A stretch of DNA of 39,538 bases from Alphaproteobacteria bacterium (lineage in GTDB: Bacteria; Pseudomonadota; Alphaproteobacteria; Rhodobacterales; Rhodobacteraceae). This document shows positions 25,442-33,668 of this stretch, one piece after another. The stretch spans positions 1-39,538 of the forward strand of contig JAUIIR010000037.1 of the NCBI GenBank assembly GCA_030431485.1. Direction: 5' to 3'. How positions within the stretch are numbered: the stretch's first letter is position 1; the number at the start of each line of letters is the position of its first letter. The notes under the pieces are model-generated. The model was not told the DNA's origin and did no database searches. It saw only the letters and a program-made list of their open reading frames with translations. The translations under genes were made by a program, and so were the position numbers.

Positions 25442-26185
25442 ATGGATATGATCTTCAAAGCCCTCAACGACCCCGCCCGCCGCGCGCTGCTGGACAGTCT
25501 GCGGCGCAAGGACGGGCAGTCACTTAGCGAACTGGAAGAGCAGCTCGACATGAGCCGGTTCGGCGTGATGAAGCACCTCAAGGTTCTCGAAGACGCCCAT
25601 CTTGTCATCCCGCGCAAACAGGGACGGTTCAAATACCACTACCTGAACGCCCTTCCCCTGCAGGAAATGCTCGACCGCTGGGTCGCGCCCTTCCTGCGAC
25701 CCCAGGCGCAGATGATGAGCGATCTGAAATCCAAACTGGAAAGAGAGACCCGCATGGGAAAACCCGATTTCATGATGCAGACCTTCATTCGCTGCACGCA
25801 GGATGCGCTTTGGGATGCGCTGACCAAGGCCGACCAAATGGCCGCCTATCACTTCATGTGCAACGAGGTGCGCGGCGACGCGCGCCCCGACAACGTGACC
25901 GAGTTCATCAAACCCGATGGCGATCCGATGCTGCGGCAGGTCACGACCGAGATAGACCCGAAAACCCGCATCGCCATGACCTTCGAGCCCCTGTTCTTGG
26001 GACCAAACGCCCCCGCGTCTCACATGGTTTATCTGATCGAGCCGCAGGGCGGGACCTGCAAACTGACCATCGAACATTACGACATGGCCCCGGGTCAGGA
26101 CGGCTTTGCAGAAGGCTGGGCGCGACTGGCGGCGTCTCTCAAATCGTATCTGGAAACGGGTACCGCGCTCAAAATGGCCAGCTGA
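25442..26185 (+). CDS. ArsR-type HTH fused to SRPBCC (AHSA1-like) domain
   Basis: 247 aa from ATG 25442; an in-frame GTG at 25412 is possible but would add only ten residues before the HTH. Residues 1-95 are a winged helix of ArsR type (IFKALNDPARRALLDSLRR, SELEEQLDMSRFGVMKHLKV, the wing QGRFKYHY). The remainder is an SRPBCC/AHSA1 lipid-pocket domain starting at KPDFMMQTFIRCTQDALWDA. Such fusions are presumably ligand-responsive regulators. No metal-binding Cys motif of classic ArsR is seen. It heads a three-gene operon with a second SRPBCC protein and a MAPEG protein. Confidence 0.88.
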   Translation: MDMIFKALNDPARRALLDSLRRKDGQSLSELEEQLDMSRFGVMKHLKVLEDAHLVIPRKQGRFKYHYLNALPLQEMLDRWVAPFLRPQAQMMSDLKSKLERETRMGKPDFMMQTFIRCTQDALWDALTKADQMAAYHFMCNEVRGDARPDNVTEFIKPDGDPMLRQVTTEIDPKTRIAMTFEPLFLGPNAPASHMVYLIEPQGGTCKLTIEHYDMAPGQDGFAEGWARLAASLKSYLETGTALKMAS

Positions 26186-26197
26186 AGGATCGACAAC

Positions 26198-26656
26198 ATG
26201 ACCAAACCAGATTTCATGATGGAAACGTATATCCGCTGCACGCAGGATGCTCTTTGGGACGCCCTCACGTCAGCAGAGGCGGTTGCGAACTACGACTTCC
26301 TCGGCCAAAGCGCGCGGCGCGAAGGCGACACGCTGATCTACAGCACGCCCGACGGGTTCGAGACCTTGCACAGCCGCGAGATCACGCTCGACCCAAAGAC
26401 CCGGATTGTCACGACATTCGAACCCAAATGGGAACCCGACGCCAAGACCAGCGAAGTGACCTACCTGATCGCCGTCGAAGGCGAGTACTGCAAACTGACG
26501 GTCGAACATCGGGGCTTGGCGTATGACCCAAGCGGCGGCACGGCCGATGGATGGGTGCGCACCCTGTCAGGCCTAAAGACGTGGCTGGAAACCGGTCAGC
26601 CCATGCATTTCGGCGGCGACCATCTTTGGGATGAACACGAAGGAGAAACGGTATGA
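26198..26656 (+). CDS. SRPBCC (AHSA1-like) protein
   Basis: 152 aa. It is highly similar at its start to the SRPBCC part of the upstream protein (KPDFMMETYIRCTQDALWDA), at both protein and DNA level, showing a tandem duplication. The START-like fold is expected to hold a hydrophobic ligand, and the function is unknown. The RBS AAGGAT precedes the ATG, and the gene starts 12 nt after the fusion gene. Its stop overlaps the next start in an ATGA arrangement, so all three genes are one unit. Confidence 0.88.
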   Translation: MTKPDFMMETYIRCTQDALWDALTSAEAVANYDFLGQSARREGDTLIYSTPDGFETLHSREITLDPKTRIVTTFEPKWEPDAKTSEVTYLIAVEGEYCKLTVEHRGLAYDPSGGTADGWVRTLSGLKTWLETGQPMHFGGDHLWDEHEGETV

Positions 26657-27066
26657 CCTTCCCCACCGAGCTGGGCATTCTCACTTGCCTGATGATCCTC
26701 GCTGCAAGCCTGTGGATTCCGTACATTGTCGGCGTCAACAAACACGCCGTTGCAGGAACCGACCCATTTGTCCGCCCCACCCCGCTCGACCAGTTTCCGG
26801 CTTGGGTTCACCGCGCGCACAGGGCGCATCTGAACCTGCTGGAGCAGGCGTTGCCGTTTTCAGTTCTCGTGCTGATCCTGAACGCAATGGACGGGTTCTC
26901 AGGACTGACCTACTGGACCGCCATTGTGTTCTTCTGGGCGCGTGTACTCCACGCGGTTGGTATGATCTCGGGCATTGCCAAGATGCCGTTCCGGCCCATG
27001 CTGTTCCTGATCGGCTGGGCGTGCTGCCTGATTATGGCCTACGCGGTGTTCGCCGCGCGGTTCTGA
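26653..27066 (+). CDS. MAPEG-family membrane protein
   Basis: 137 aa with four hydrophobic segments. The pattern ELGILTCLMILAASLWIPYI, PAWVHRAHRAHLNLLEQALP and YWTAIVFFWARVLHAVGMIS is typical of bacterial MAPEG proteins, small membrane proteins related to microsomal glutathione transferases and eicosanoid-forming enzymes; the R-x-H-x-N-x-x-E motif is the glutathione-contact region in the family. Translation starts within the stop of the SRPBCC gene (ATGA). Context suggests a detoxification or lipid role; this is inference. Confidence 0.9.
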   Translation: MTFPTELGILTCLMILAASLWIPYIVGVNKHAVAGTDPFVRPTPLDQFPAWVHRAHRAHLNLLEQALPFSVLVLILNAMDGFSGLTYWTAIVFFWARVLHAVGMISGIAKMPFRPMLFLIGWACCLIMAYAVFAARF

Positions 27067-27102
27067 AACGGCGCAGGGTGCGTGCTCGCACGCACCTTTC
27101 CC

Positions 27103-27348
27103 TTACCCGCCGATATACGCACCGCCCTTGGGACGGTAAAAGTTCTTCTGGTTGTGCAACCGTCCCAGCAGATCGTTGATCCGCTTCATCGACGCATCAA
27201 CCGCACGGGTGCTCTCGCAAGGGCGCAGCGGATCCGCATCCTGGCTTAGCACTTCCGAATTGAGCGAGCGCTTCGTGGTCCGCAGCGCGTCCTCAATCAG
27301 CTCCATGTCTTCGACGGACAGTTCGAATGTCTTGTTGTAGCCGGGCAT
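27103..27348 (-). CDS. Small conserved protein of unknown function
   Basis: 81 aa from ATG 27348 (longer frame not supported). It is mostly helical: SVEDMELIEDALRTTKRSLN, then a helix ending in LLGRLHNQKNFYRPKGGAY. A similar short protein is remembered in other Rhodobacterales, but no domain is recognised. It is convergent with the MAPEG operon and divergent from thrS, with a long AT-rich leader upstream. It has no cysteine pair, signal or membrane segment. Confidence 0.65.
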   Translation of the reverse strand: MPGYNKTFELSVEDMELIEDALRTTKRSLNSEVLSQDADPLRPCESTRAVDASMKRINDLLGRLHNQKNFYRPKGGAYIGG

Positions 27349-27656
27349 TGTCTGCTCTCTCGTGTCGCGTGACGTCAAAAGTTTCCGATAGTGGAATGTC
27401 GTTATACATAGCAATTGCGTCGCTTTCGTCCACAGGGAAAGAAATTCGTAACCCATTGTAAAGAAATACTTTCCAATAATACATTGGTATACCGCGCAAG
27501 AATCTTTCGCAGCCAACAGCAAAACACCCGACTCACCGGGTCGTTTCCGGCCCGCCCTGCCTTGACGCGCCGCGCCCCCCCTGCCAAAAGCCGCGCACGA
27601 CATATAACCCGCAACCGGGCGTTCCGTGGGCGCCAAACTGACGAGGAGCTGGGCCA
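27349..27656. other. Divergent intergenic region upstream of thrS
   Basis: This 308-bp gap between the small minus-strand gene and thrS changes abruptly from AT-rich (27360-27500) to GC-rich (27530-27640). It must carry promoters for both genes; no confident -35/-10 pair or T-box-like element is seen. Frames crossing it are not convincing. Confidence 0.4.
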
Positions 27657-29603
27657 ATGAGCCAGATTTCCCTGACCTTCCCTGATGGCAATGCGCGCGA
27701 TTTCGATGCAGGTGTGACCCCTGCCGAAGTGGCCGAGAGTATTTCCAAATCGCTGTCGAAAAAAGCCATCTCTGCCACTGTGAACGGGGCGCATTGGGAT
27801 CTGCAATGGCCGATCACCACAGACAGTTCCATAGCCATCAACACATTGCAGGATGATGAACCCGCGCTCGAACTGATCCGGCACGACCTTGCGCATATCA
27901 TGGCGCGCGCCGTGCAAGAGATCTGGCCGGACGTCAAAGTCACAATCGGCCCGGTCCGCGACAATGGCTGGTTCTACGACTTCGACCGTCAGGAGCCATT
28001 TACACCCGAAGATCTCTGCGCGATCGAAAAGCGGATGAAAGAGATTATCAACGCCCGCGACGCAGTCCGCACCGAACTGTGGACCCGCGATCAGGTGCGC
28101 CAATACTACACCGACAACAACGAGCCCTATAAGGTCGAGATCCTGGAGCGCATTCCCGAGGGCGAAGACATTCGCATGTATTGGCATGGTGAATGGATGG
28201 ACCTGTGCCGTGGCCCGCACCTCCAGCATACCGGACAGGTGCCTGCGGATGCGTTCAAACTGATGAACGTCTCGGCAGCCTATTTCCTTGGCGACAACAC
28301 CCGCCCGATGCTGCAACGCATTTACGGCGTGGCCTTCAAGAACCGCGACGATCTGAAAAAGTACCTGACCTTCCTCGAAGAGGCCGAAAAACGCGACCAC
28401 CGCAAGCTGGGCCGCGAAATGGACCTGTTCCACATGCAGGAAGAGGCCCCCGGTCAAATCTTCTGGCACCCGAACGGTTGGCGCATCTACACCACGCTGC
28501 AAGACTACATGCGCCGCCAGCAACAGCGTGGCGGCTATGTTGAAGTCAACACCCCACAGGTTGTGGACCGCAAGCTTTGGGAAGCGTCGGGGCACTGGGA
28601 CAAATATCAGGAACATATGTTCATCGTCGAAGTTGACGAAGACCACGCCCGTGAAAAGGCCGTCAACGCACTTAAGCCGATGAATTGTCCCTGCCACGTC
28701 CAGATTTTTAACCAAGGGTTAAAATCTTACCGTGATCTTCCTTTGCGTATGGCCGAATTCGGGTCGTGCAATAGATACGAACCTTCAGGGGCCCTGCACG
28801 GCATCATGCGTGTGCGCGGATTTACCCAGGATGACGGGCATATTTTCTGTAGAGAGGACCAGATCGAAGATGAAACAAAACGCTTTATCGACTTTCTCAG
28901 CAAAATCTATCGCGACCTCGGCTTCGAAAGCTTCAAGGTCAAGTTCTCAGACCGTCCGGACACCCGCGCCGGATCGGACGAGGTTTGGGACAAAGCCGAA
29001 GCCGCCCTCAAGAACGCCACGATTGCCGCGGGTTGCGAGTTCGAGCTGAATCCCGGAGAGGGGGCGTTCTACGGGCCGAAACTTGAGTTCGTTCTGACCG
29101 ATGCAATTGGCCGGGACTGGCAATGCGGCACCCATCAGGTAGACTTCGTGCTGCCGGAACGGTTGGACGCCACCTATATCGGTCAGGACGGCGCCAAGCA
29201 CCGCCCGGTTATGCTTCATCGGGCGACACTTGGTTCGTTCGAACGCTTCATCGGCATTCTGATCGAGGAACACTCCGGCAAACTGCCCTTCTGGCTGGCT
29301 CCGCGTCAGGTGGTTGTCGCCTCAATCGTGTCCGAGGCGGACGACTATGTGCATGAGGTTGTGGCGGAACTGTCCAAGGCGGGCGTCCGGGCCGAGGCGG
29401 ACATTCGCAACGAAAAGATCAACTACAAGGTTCGCGAACACTCGGTCGGCAAGGTGCCTGTGATCCTCGCCATCGGGCACCGTGAGGTCGAGGAACGCAC
29501 CGTGACCGTGCGCCGCCTTGGAGAGAAGCAGACCTCTGTAACATCTCTGGCGGAGATCGTGAGCAGCCTCGGAAAAGAGGCAACGCCGCCTGATCTTTTG
29601 TAA
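27657..29603 (+). CDS. thrS: Threonyl-tRNA synthetase
   Basis: 648 aa, the full length. Domains are TGS (1-60), the second additional or editing domain (about 65-225, with [14 protein letters not shown] and RGPHLQHTG), the class II catalytic core (motif 1 around [14 protein letters not shown]; zinc-binding Cys in [10 protein letters not shown]; motif 2 in [20 protein letters not shown]; motif 3 near [11 protein letters not shown]) and the anticodon-binding C-terminus. It charges tRNA-Thr and edits Ser-tRNA. A stretch around 28700-28890 has codons unusual for the gene (TTA, AGA). GAGGAGCTGG lies before the ATG. Confidence 0.98.
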   Translation: MSQISLTFPDGNARDFDAGVTPAEVAESISKSLSKKAISATVNGAHWDLQWPITTDSSIAINTLQDDEPALELIRHDLAHIMARAVQEIWPDVKVTIGPVRDNGWFYDFDRQEPFTPEDLCAIEKRMKEIINARDAVRTELWTRDQVRQYYTDNNEPYKVEILERIPEGEDIRMYWHGEWMDLCRGPHLQHTGQVPADAFKLMNVSAAYFLGDNTRPMLQRIYGVAFKNRDDLKKYLTFLEEAEKRDHRKLGREMDLFHMQEEAPGQIFWHPNGWRIYTTLQDYMRRQQQRGGYVEVNTPQVVDRKLWEASGHWDKYQEHMFIVEVDEDHAREKAVNALKPMNCPCHVQIFNQGLKSYRDLPLRMAEFGSCNRYEPSGALHGIMRVRGFTQDDGHIFCREDQIEDETKRFIDFLSKIYRDLGFESFKVKFSDRPDTRAGSDEVWDKAEAALKNATIAAGCEFELNPGEGAFYGPKLEFVLTDAIGRDWQCGTHQVDFVLPERLDATYIGQDGAKHRPVMLHRATLGSFERFIGILIEEHSGKLPFWLAPRQVVVASIVSEADDYVHEVVAELSKAGVRAEADIRNEKINYKVREHSVGKVPVILAIGHREVEERTVTVRRLGEKQTSVTSLAEIVSSLGKEATPPDLL

Positions 29604-29624
29604 CATTCCAGAGCTGGAGACTTT

Positions 29625-29658
29625 CAAAAAGGCCCCGTTTTGTTACGGGGCCTTTTTT
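29625..29658 (+). terminator. Strong rho-independent terminator of thrS
   Basis: The 8-bp stem GGCCCCGT / ACGGGGCC is flanked by A-tract and T-tract (extended to a 13-bp AT/GC stem) and ends in six T. It separates thrS from the metallophore operon. Confidence 0.95.
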
Positions 29659-29835
29659 ATTACACTGAAAACGAACGAAATTTCCGCGAAACGCGCCTCA
29701 CCCAGCGTCACGCCCGCGTGAAACACACCGCCGTGAATGGCGCGTCAGCCTGCCGCACGTCAAAGTTGGGTCATCGACGTTGCTGACGCCACGCCGACCC
29801 AGTTCAACACGTTAGGTAACCAAAAGGACCATCTC

Positions 29836-30141
29836 ATGTCGAAAACTCTCAAGACAGTCGCAATCGTAGGTGCAGTTGCAGCAAGCCTTGCCGCGCATAC
29901 CACTACCGCCGCGGCGCAAGCCAAGGAAAAGTGCTTCGGTGTCTCGCTCGCCGGAAAGAACGACTGTGCGGCAGGCCCGGGCACAACCTGCGCCGGCAGC
30001 TCGACCGTGGACTATCAGGGCAACGCGTGGACGCTGGTTGACGCCGGCACCTGCGGCGAGATCGAACTGCCCGCAATGGCAGACGGCACCGCACGCATGG
30101 GCTCGCTCGAAGCGCTGGAGCGCGACCTGCCGAAGGGCTGA
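29836..30141 (+). CDS. bufA: DUF2282 bufferin-type metallophore precursor
   Basis: 101 aa. The N-terminal signal peptide ([20 protein letters not shown], cleavage near residue 29 after AAAQA) leads to a cysteine-bearing region: C33 (KCFG), C44 (NDCAAG), C52 ([16 protein letters not shown]) and C73 (AGTCGEIEL), then an acidic tail. KCxG...GKNDCA...TCAG is the DUF2282 signature. In the bufferin (buf) and gold-induced (gigPABT) systems this precursor is modified at cysteines by a DUF692 enzyme and exported to bind copper or other thiophilic metals. It directly precedes such an enzyme. AAAGGA lies 6-7 nt before the ATG. The start at 29737 is rejected because it puts 33 residues before the signal. 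Confidence 0.9.
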   Translation: MSKTLKTVAIVGAVAASLAAHTTTAAAQAKEKCFGVSLAGKNDCAAGPGTTCAGSSTVDYQGNAWTLVDAGTCGEIELPAMADGTARMGSLEALERDLPKG

Positions 30142-30165
30142 TCCGACGAAACGATCCCTCATAGC

Positions 30166-30191
30166 GTAGGCCGGGCTTGTGCCCGGCTTAC
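30166..30191 (+). terminator. Hairpin between precursor and MNIO genes (possible attenuator or mRNA stabiliser)
   Basis: An 11-bp stem with one G-T wobble (30166-30176 with 30181-30191) and a 4-nt loop lies 24 nt after the precursor stop and 17 nt before the enzyme start. No U-tract follows, so full termination is unlikely. Partial termination or 3'-end protection could raise precursor over enzyme levels. Confidence 0.55.
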
Positions 30192-30208
30192 CATCCACGA
30201 GACGCAAT

Positions 30209-31066
30209 ATGCCTGACGCCACGCACGCGTTCCCCCACCTGCCCAACCTCCCCGGTGTCGGCTACAAGCCGCAGCACTTTTCGGACATTCTCGACAATCC
30301 CGCGCCCGTCGGCTGGCTTGAGGTGCACGCCGAAAACTACATGGGAGACGGCGGACGCCCCCTCGCGCAGCTTCGTGTCCTGGCCGAACGTTTCCCGATT
30401 TCCGTACATGGTGTGGGTCTTTCCATCGGCGGTGAAGGCCGGTTGGACTCCGATCACCTTGCGCGGTTGAAACACCTTTGCGACTGGCTCAACCCGGCCA
30501 GCTTTTCTGAACATCTGGCATGGTCGACACATGACAGTCACTTTCTGAATGACCTTCTGCCGCTACCCTATACATCTGACACGCTGACCCGCGTGGCCGA
30601 TCATATTGACGAGGTGCAGACCGTTCTGGGCCGTCGCATGCTGCTGGAAAACCCGTCATCCTATCTGGCGTTCGCGGAAAGCACATACTCTGAAACCGAT
30701 TTTCTGGCCGAGATCGTGCGTCGCACCGGCTGCGGCCTGCTGCTGGACGTCAACAATGTTTTCGTTTCTGCCACCAATCTCGACTACTCTCCGCAAGGCT
30801 ATATCGACGCCTACCCGCTTGACGCGGTGGGCGAGGTTCACCTTGGCGGCCATGACGAAGACGAAGATGACCACGGCGCGCCGCTGCTGATTGACAGCCA
30901 CGGATGCGAGGTTGTGGACCCGGTCTGGGCGCTTCTCGATCACACCTTGGCACAGTCCGGTCCAAAACCGCTACTGGTGGAGTGGGACACCGATGTCCCC
31001 GACTGGCCGGTTCTGGCCGACGAGGCCCGTCGCGCCGCGTCTGCCCTGACCCGCGTATTGTCATGA
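30209..31066 (+). CDS. bufB: DUF692 multinuclear non-heme iron oxidase (MNIO), BufB-type
   Basis: 285 aa, usual length. This TIM-barrel family uses two or three irons to alter cysteines in ribosomal peptides. Candidate metal-ligand regions in order are [10 protein letters not shown] (H40), ISVHGVG (H67), FSEHLAW (E101, H102), LLENPSSYL (E147, N148), [10 protein letters not shown] (D180, N182, N183), [10 protein letters not shown] (H211, H215) and [10 protein letters not shown] (E258, D260). The related MbnB and BufB enzymes act on neighbouring precursor peptides with a partner protein. ATG 30209 is used; an in-frame start at 30179 lies inside the hairpin. Its stop overlaps the next start as ATGA. 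Confidence 0.95.
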   Translation: MPDATHAFPHLPNLPGVGYKPQHFSDILDNPAPVGWLEVHAENYMGDGGRPLAQLRVLAERFPISVHGVGLSIGGEGRLDSDHLARLKHLCDWLNPASFSEHLAWSTHDSHFLNDLLPLPYTSDTLTRVADHIDEVQTVLGRRMLLENPSSYLAFAESTYSETDFLAEIVRRTGCGLLLDVNNVFVSATNLDYSPQGYIDAYPLDAVGEVHLGGHDEDEDDHGAPLLIDSHGCEVVDPVWALLDHTLAQSGPKPLLVEWDTDVPDWPVLADEARRAASALTRVLS

Positions 31067-31797
31067 CCGATCAGACGTCATTCCACAGCGGGCTCCTGAA
31101 CCCGACCGTCCCCGTGCCCGATGGTTTGATAGACGCACGACACCGACCTGCCGGACGGCGCTATGGTGTTTACCGCAACAACGTCACAGTCTCGTTGCGG
31201 GACGCTTTGGCCGAGGGGTTTCCCGCACTCGTCAGTCTGATCGGCCGCGAAAACTTTGATCATGTGGCGCGCGCCTATCTGCGGCACGCGCCGCCAACGT
31301 CGCCCCTGATGATGCATTACGGCGCCACCCTGCCCGATTTCATATCGACCCTCGATCAGCTCAAGCATCTGCCCTATCTCGCAGATGTTGTCCGCATCGA
31401 CGTCGCCATGCGTCAAAGCTACCACGCGGCCGACAGCACCGGCATCGACCCGTCAACACTGCAAGCGCTTGAAGAAGAACACCTTCTTGCCACCACTTTC
31501 CACTTTGCGCCGTCAATGATCCTGCTGCGCTCGACATGGCCCGCCGGATCAATCTGGCACTACGCGCTGCGCGATGGCGCCAAGCCGACGGGTCAGGCCG
31601 AAGACATCCTGATCCTGCGCGCTGACTATGATCCAGAGCCTTATGTGCTTGGCGCGGGTTCTGGTGATGTGGTGCAGGCCCTGCAGTCGGGCGTCCCCTT
31701 CGGCACAGCGCTGGAGTCGGGCGGCGACGCGTTCGACCTTGCCGCGCTGCTTAATCTCTTGCTCTCACAACAGGCGATAACAGACCTGAACCATTGA
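31063..31797 (+). CDS. bufC: DUF2063 partner protein, BufC-type
   Basis: 244 aa. The N-terminal DUF2063 domain has [18 protein letters not shown], then [56 protein letters not shown] and [20 protein letters not shown]. The C-terminal part continues as in HvfC/BufC proteins. These partners deliver the precursor to the MNIO enzyme and recognise it. ATG overlaps the bufB stop (ATGA); its own stop overlaps the start of the DoxX gene (TGATG). It is a complete third gene of the operon. Confidence 0.93.
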   Translation: MTDQTSFHSGLLNPTVPVPDGLIDARHRPAGRRYGVYRNNVTVSLRDALAEGFPALVSLIGRENFDHVARAYLRHAPPTSPLMMHYGATLPDFISTLDQLKHLPYLADVVRIDVAMRQSYHAADSTGIDPSTLQALEEEHLLATTFHFAPSMILLRSTWPAGSIWHYALRDGAKPTGQAEDILILRADYDPEPYVLGAGSGDVVQALQSGVPFGTALESGGDAFDLAALLNLLLSQQAITDLNH

Positions 31798-32396
31798 TGT
31801 TTCCCAACCGAAAGACCGCCGCCATGGACCGCCTCGCCTTTCTTCACGACTCGCTGTTTTCCCCCATCGAACGCCATCTCGACGGGCTTGTTCCGTTGCT
31901 TGCACGCTTTGTCTTTGCCGCTACCTTGCTGATGTATTTCTGGTCCTCGGCCCTGACCAAACTGGGCGACGGGATCATGGGCATCTTCGTCCCATCCACC
32001 GGGGCATATGCGCAGATTTTCCCAAAGCAGATGGAAGCCGTGGTCTATGACGTGTCGCAACTGAGCATCTTTCACTGGGCGGTTGTTGTTGCCGGTACAT
32101 GGGCGGAATTCATCCTGCCGCTCCTAATTGTGATAGGCCTGTTCACACGGCTCGCGGCGCTGGGAATGATAGGGTTTGTCGTCGTACAATCCCTGACGTA
32201 TCTTTATGGCCACGGCGGCATCGCACATGCCGAAACGCTTGGCGCCTGGTTTGACAAGGTGCCGGACAGCGTGATCCTTGACCAGCGCGCCTTCTGGATG
32301 CTTATCCTCGTGACGCTTGTGATCAAGGGCGCCGGTGCCCTGTCGTTCGACCGAATCCTGTCGCGGCAAATCTTGGGCGCACCCGCCACCGCCTGA
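31797..32396 (+). CDS. DoxX-family membrane protein of the bufferin operon
   Basis: 199 aa from the ATG that overlaps the bufC stop (TGATG). Four hydrophobic segments occur: LVPLLARFVFAATLLMYFWS, then FHWAVVVAGTWAEFILPLLI, LAALGMIGFVVVQSLTYLYG and FWMLILVTLVIKGAGALSFD. A soluble N-terminal segment (MFPNRKTAA) and a loop carrying IFVPSTGAYAQIF are seen. DoxX proteins close many DUF692/DUF2282 operons (GigT in the gold-induced set); their exact role, perhaps redox or membrane steps, is unproven. Confidence 0.92.
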   Translation: MFPNRKTAAMDRLAFLHDSLFSPIERHLDGLVPLLARFVFAATLLMYFWSSALTKLGDGIMGIFVPSTGAYAQIFPKQMEAVVYDVSQLSIFHWAVVVAGTWAEFILPLLIVIGLFTRLAALGMIGFVVVQSLTYLYGHGGIAHAETLGAWFDKVPDSVILDQRAFWMLILVTLVIKGAGALSFDRILSRQILGAPATA

Positions 32397-32454
32397 CCCC
32401 TTGCAGACCACCCGTTGACCGTTATCTCTGTGGGTGCAAGAGCACGAGGCAGAC

Positions 32455-33198
32455 ATGACAGACCGGACAGTTCTCAAGATAAGCGGCGCAGATGCACGGC
32501 ACTTCCTGCAGGGGCTGGTCAGCAACGATGTGGACAAGCTGGATCATGGACTTGTCTACGCCGCGATGCTGACTCCGCAGGGCAAATACAGGGCAGACTT
32601 TTTCCTTGTGCCCATGGGTGATGACATCCTTCTGGACGTCGACAGCACCCTTGCGCCAGGGCTGAAACAGGCCTTGACGATGTACAAGCTGCGCTCTGCC
32701 GTTGAGATCGAAGAGACGGCTCGCGTCGTCACTCGCGGCTTGGGGGATGTCCCTGACGGTGCGTTTGCCGATCCCCGCGACGCATCCCTTGGCTGGCGCG
32801 GCTATGACGGCCAGCCCGGCGATCCGGATGTCGATTGGGACGCGCTGCGCGTGGCGGTGGGCGTGCCGCAAAGCGGCGTCGAACTCACCTCTGACAGTTT
32901 CATATTGGAAATGGGATTCGAGCGGTTGAACGGCGTCGATTTCCGCAAAGGCTGCTATGTCGGTCAGGAAGTCACTGCACGGATGAAGCACAAGACGGAG
33001 TTGCGCAAAGGTCTGGCGCAGGTCGCAGTGACCGGGTCTGCACCGGTAGGTAGTGAAATCACAGCGGATGGAAAGCCCGCAGGTACACTTTTCACTCAAG
33101 CGGGCGGCAAGGGCCTTGCCTATCTGCGCTTTGACCGTGCCAAGGGCGCGATGACAGCAGGAGATGCCGAGGTGTCGTTGGTGGGTGAACCGACCTGA
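32455..33198 (+). CDS. ygfZ: YgfZ / GcvT-like folate-binding protein
   Basis: 247 aa from ATG 32455 (CGAGGCAG upstream; the longer start at 32434 is not supported). The signature KGCYVGQEVTARMKHKTEL near residue 170-190 (K-G-C-Y-x-G-Q-E) defines YgfZ. Other family parts are LKISGADARHFLQGLVSNDV at the start and LTPQGKYRADFFLVP. YgfZ proteins bind tetrahydrofolate and support iron-sulfur cluster assembly, especially MiaB-type enzymes. It follows the DoxX gene by 58 nt, so it could be read from the same transcript, but housekeeping function is more likely separate. Confidence 0.93.
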   Translation: MTDRTVLKISGADARHFLQGLVSNDVDKLDHGLVYAAMLTPQGKYRADFFLVPMGDDILLDVDSTLAPGLKQALTMYKLRSAVEIEETARVVTRGLGDVPDGAFADPRDASLGWRGYDGQPGDPDVDWDALRVAVGVPQSGVELTSDSFILEMGFERLNGVDFRKGCYVGQEVTARMKHKTELRKGLAQVAVTGSAPVGSEITADGKPAGTLFTQAGGKGLAYLRFDRAKGAMTAGDAEVSLVGEPT

Positions 33199-33620
33199 CG
33201 CCGGGGCGCAGGCTGGACATACGGCCATGGCCTCCTCGCGGGAAGCCCCGAGGATTTCTGTAGCACGTGTGCGCGTGCTCCTTGGGCTCGACCCGAGGAG
33301 GACGGTATATCTTTTAGGAGAAGAAGCGGCGCCGCCCCGATGGGCCTGACGGTTCTTGCTGTTCTGCCGGGGTCTCCCCCGGGACCTGTGCCCGTGCCAA
33401 GGGCCTATTGAAACCGGTTTCTCATGGTCGCCCCCGTCACAGCGCACAAGAGAGATGTCAGTTCAAGTGTCGCGGCATGGGAGTGACCCTTCCCGCTCGA
33501 TGCGCATCGTGGGCGGGGGTATGTGGTACCAGTCGTTAAGGATTTGGAAAGCCTGCGAGCGGTGCAAAGGCGTTGCGAAAGGCCTTGTCTCAGCGCCTTA
33601 AGGCCCTGACCCGTGTTTTC
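33199..33620. other. Long non-coding stretch with nested inverted repeats
   Basis: About 420 bp without a credible gene. The first 110 bases fold: CCTCCTCG (near 33230) pairs with CGAGGAGG (near 33293), enclosing AGCACG / CGTGCT as an inner hairpin, and flanking ATAC / GTAT pairs extend the outer stem. The middle part is GC-rich with short CCCCCGG-type pairs. The look is that of a structured RNA rather than decayed coding sequence, but no known RNA (6S, tmRNA, SRP RNA) could be matched by eye. The minus-strand efp terminator follows. Confidence 0.45.
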
Positions 33621-33654
33621 GAAAAAGCGAACAAGCCCGCTCGACCGGGCTTGT
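33621..33654 (-). terminator. Rho-independent terminator of efp
   Basis: The 9-bp stem ACAAGCCCG / CGGGCTTGT with a 6-nt loop is followed on the minus strand by a short spacer and five T. It begins 14 nt after the efp stop. Confidence 0.9.
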
Positions 33655-33668
33655 CGCGGTTCCCGAGA

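Noticed and set aside
27402..28715. 437-codon open frame on the minus strand
   Set aside because: It lies opposite thrS, whose motifs are intact. The translation is rich in His, Val and Asp with no domain, typical of an antisense shadow of a high-GC gene.
29816..29821. GTAACC as a -35 element of a SigF-like promoter for bufA
   Set aside because: It lies only about 15 bp before the start codon, too close to serve as a -35 box. No confident promoter was found in the 180-bp leader.
32422..33447. 341-codon minus-strand frame covering ygfZ and part of the intergenic region
   Set aside because: It is antisense to ygfZ, which has the diagnostic KGCYVGQE motif, and the frame has no recognisable domain.
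33199..33620. 6S RNA, tmRNA or SRP RNA
   Set aside because: No tag-peptide frame, no tRNA-like acceptor part and no conserved SRP loop were found, and the fold does not clearly show the 6S central bubble. It is left as an unassigned structured region.
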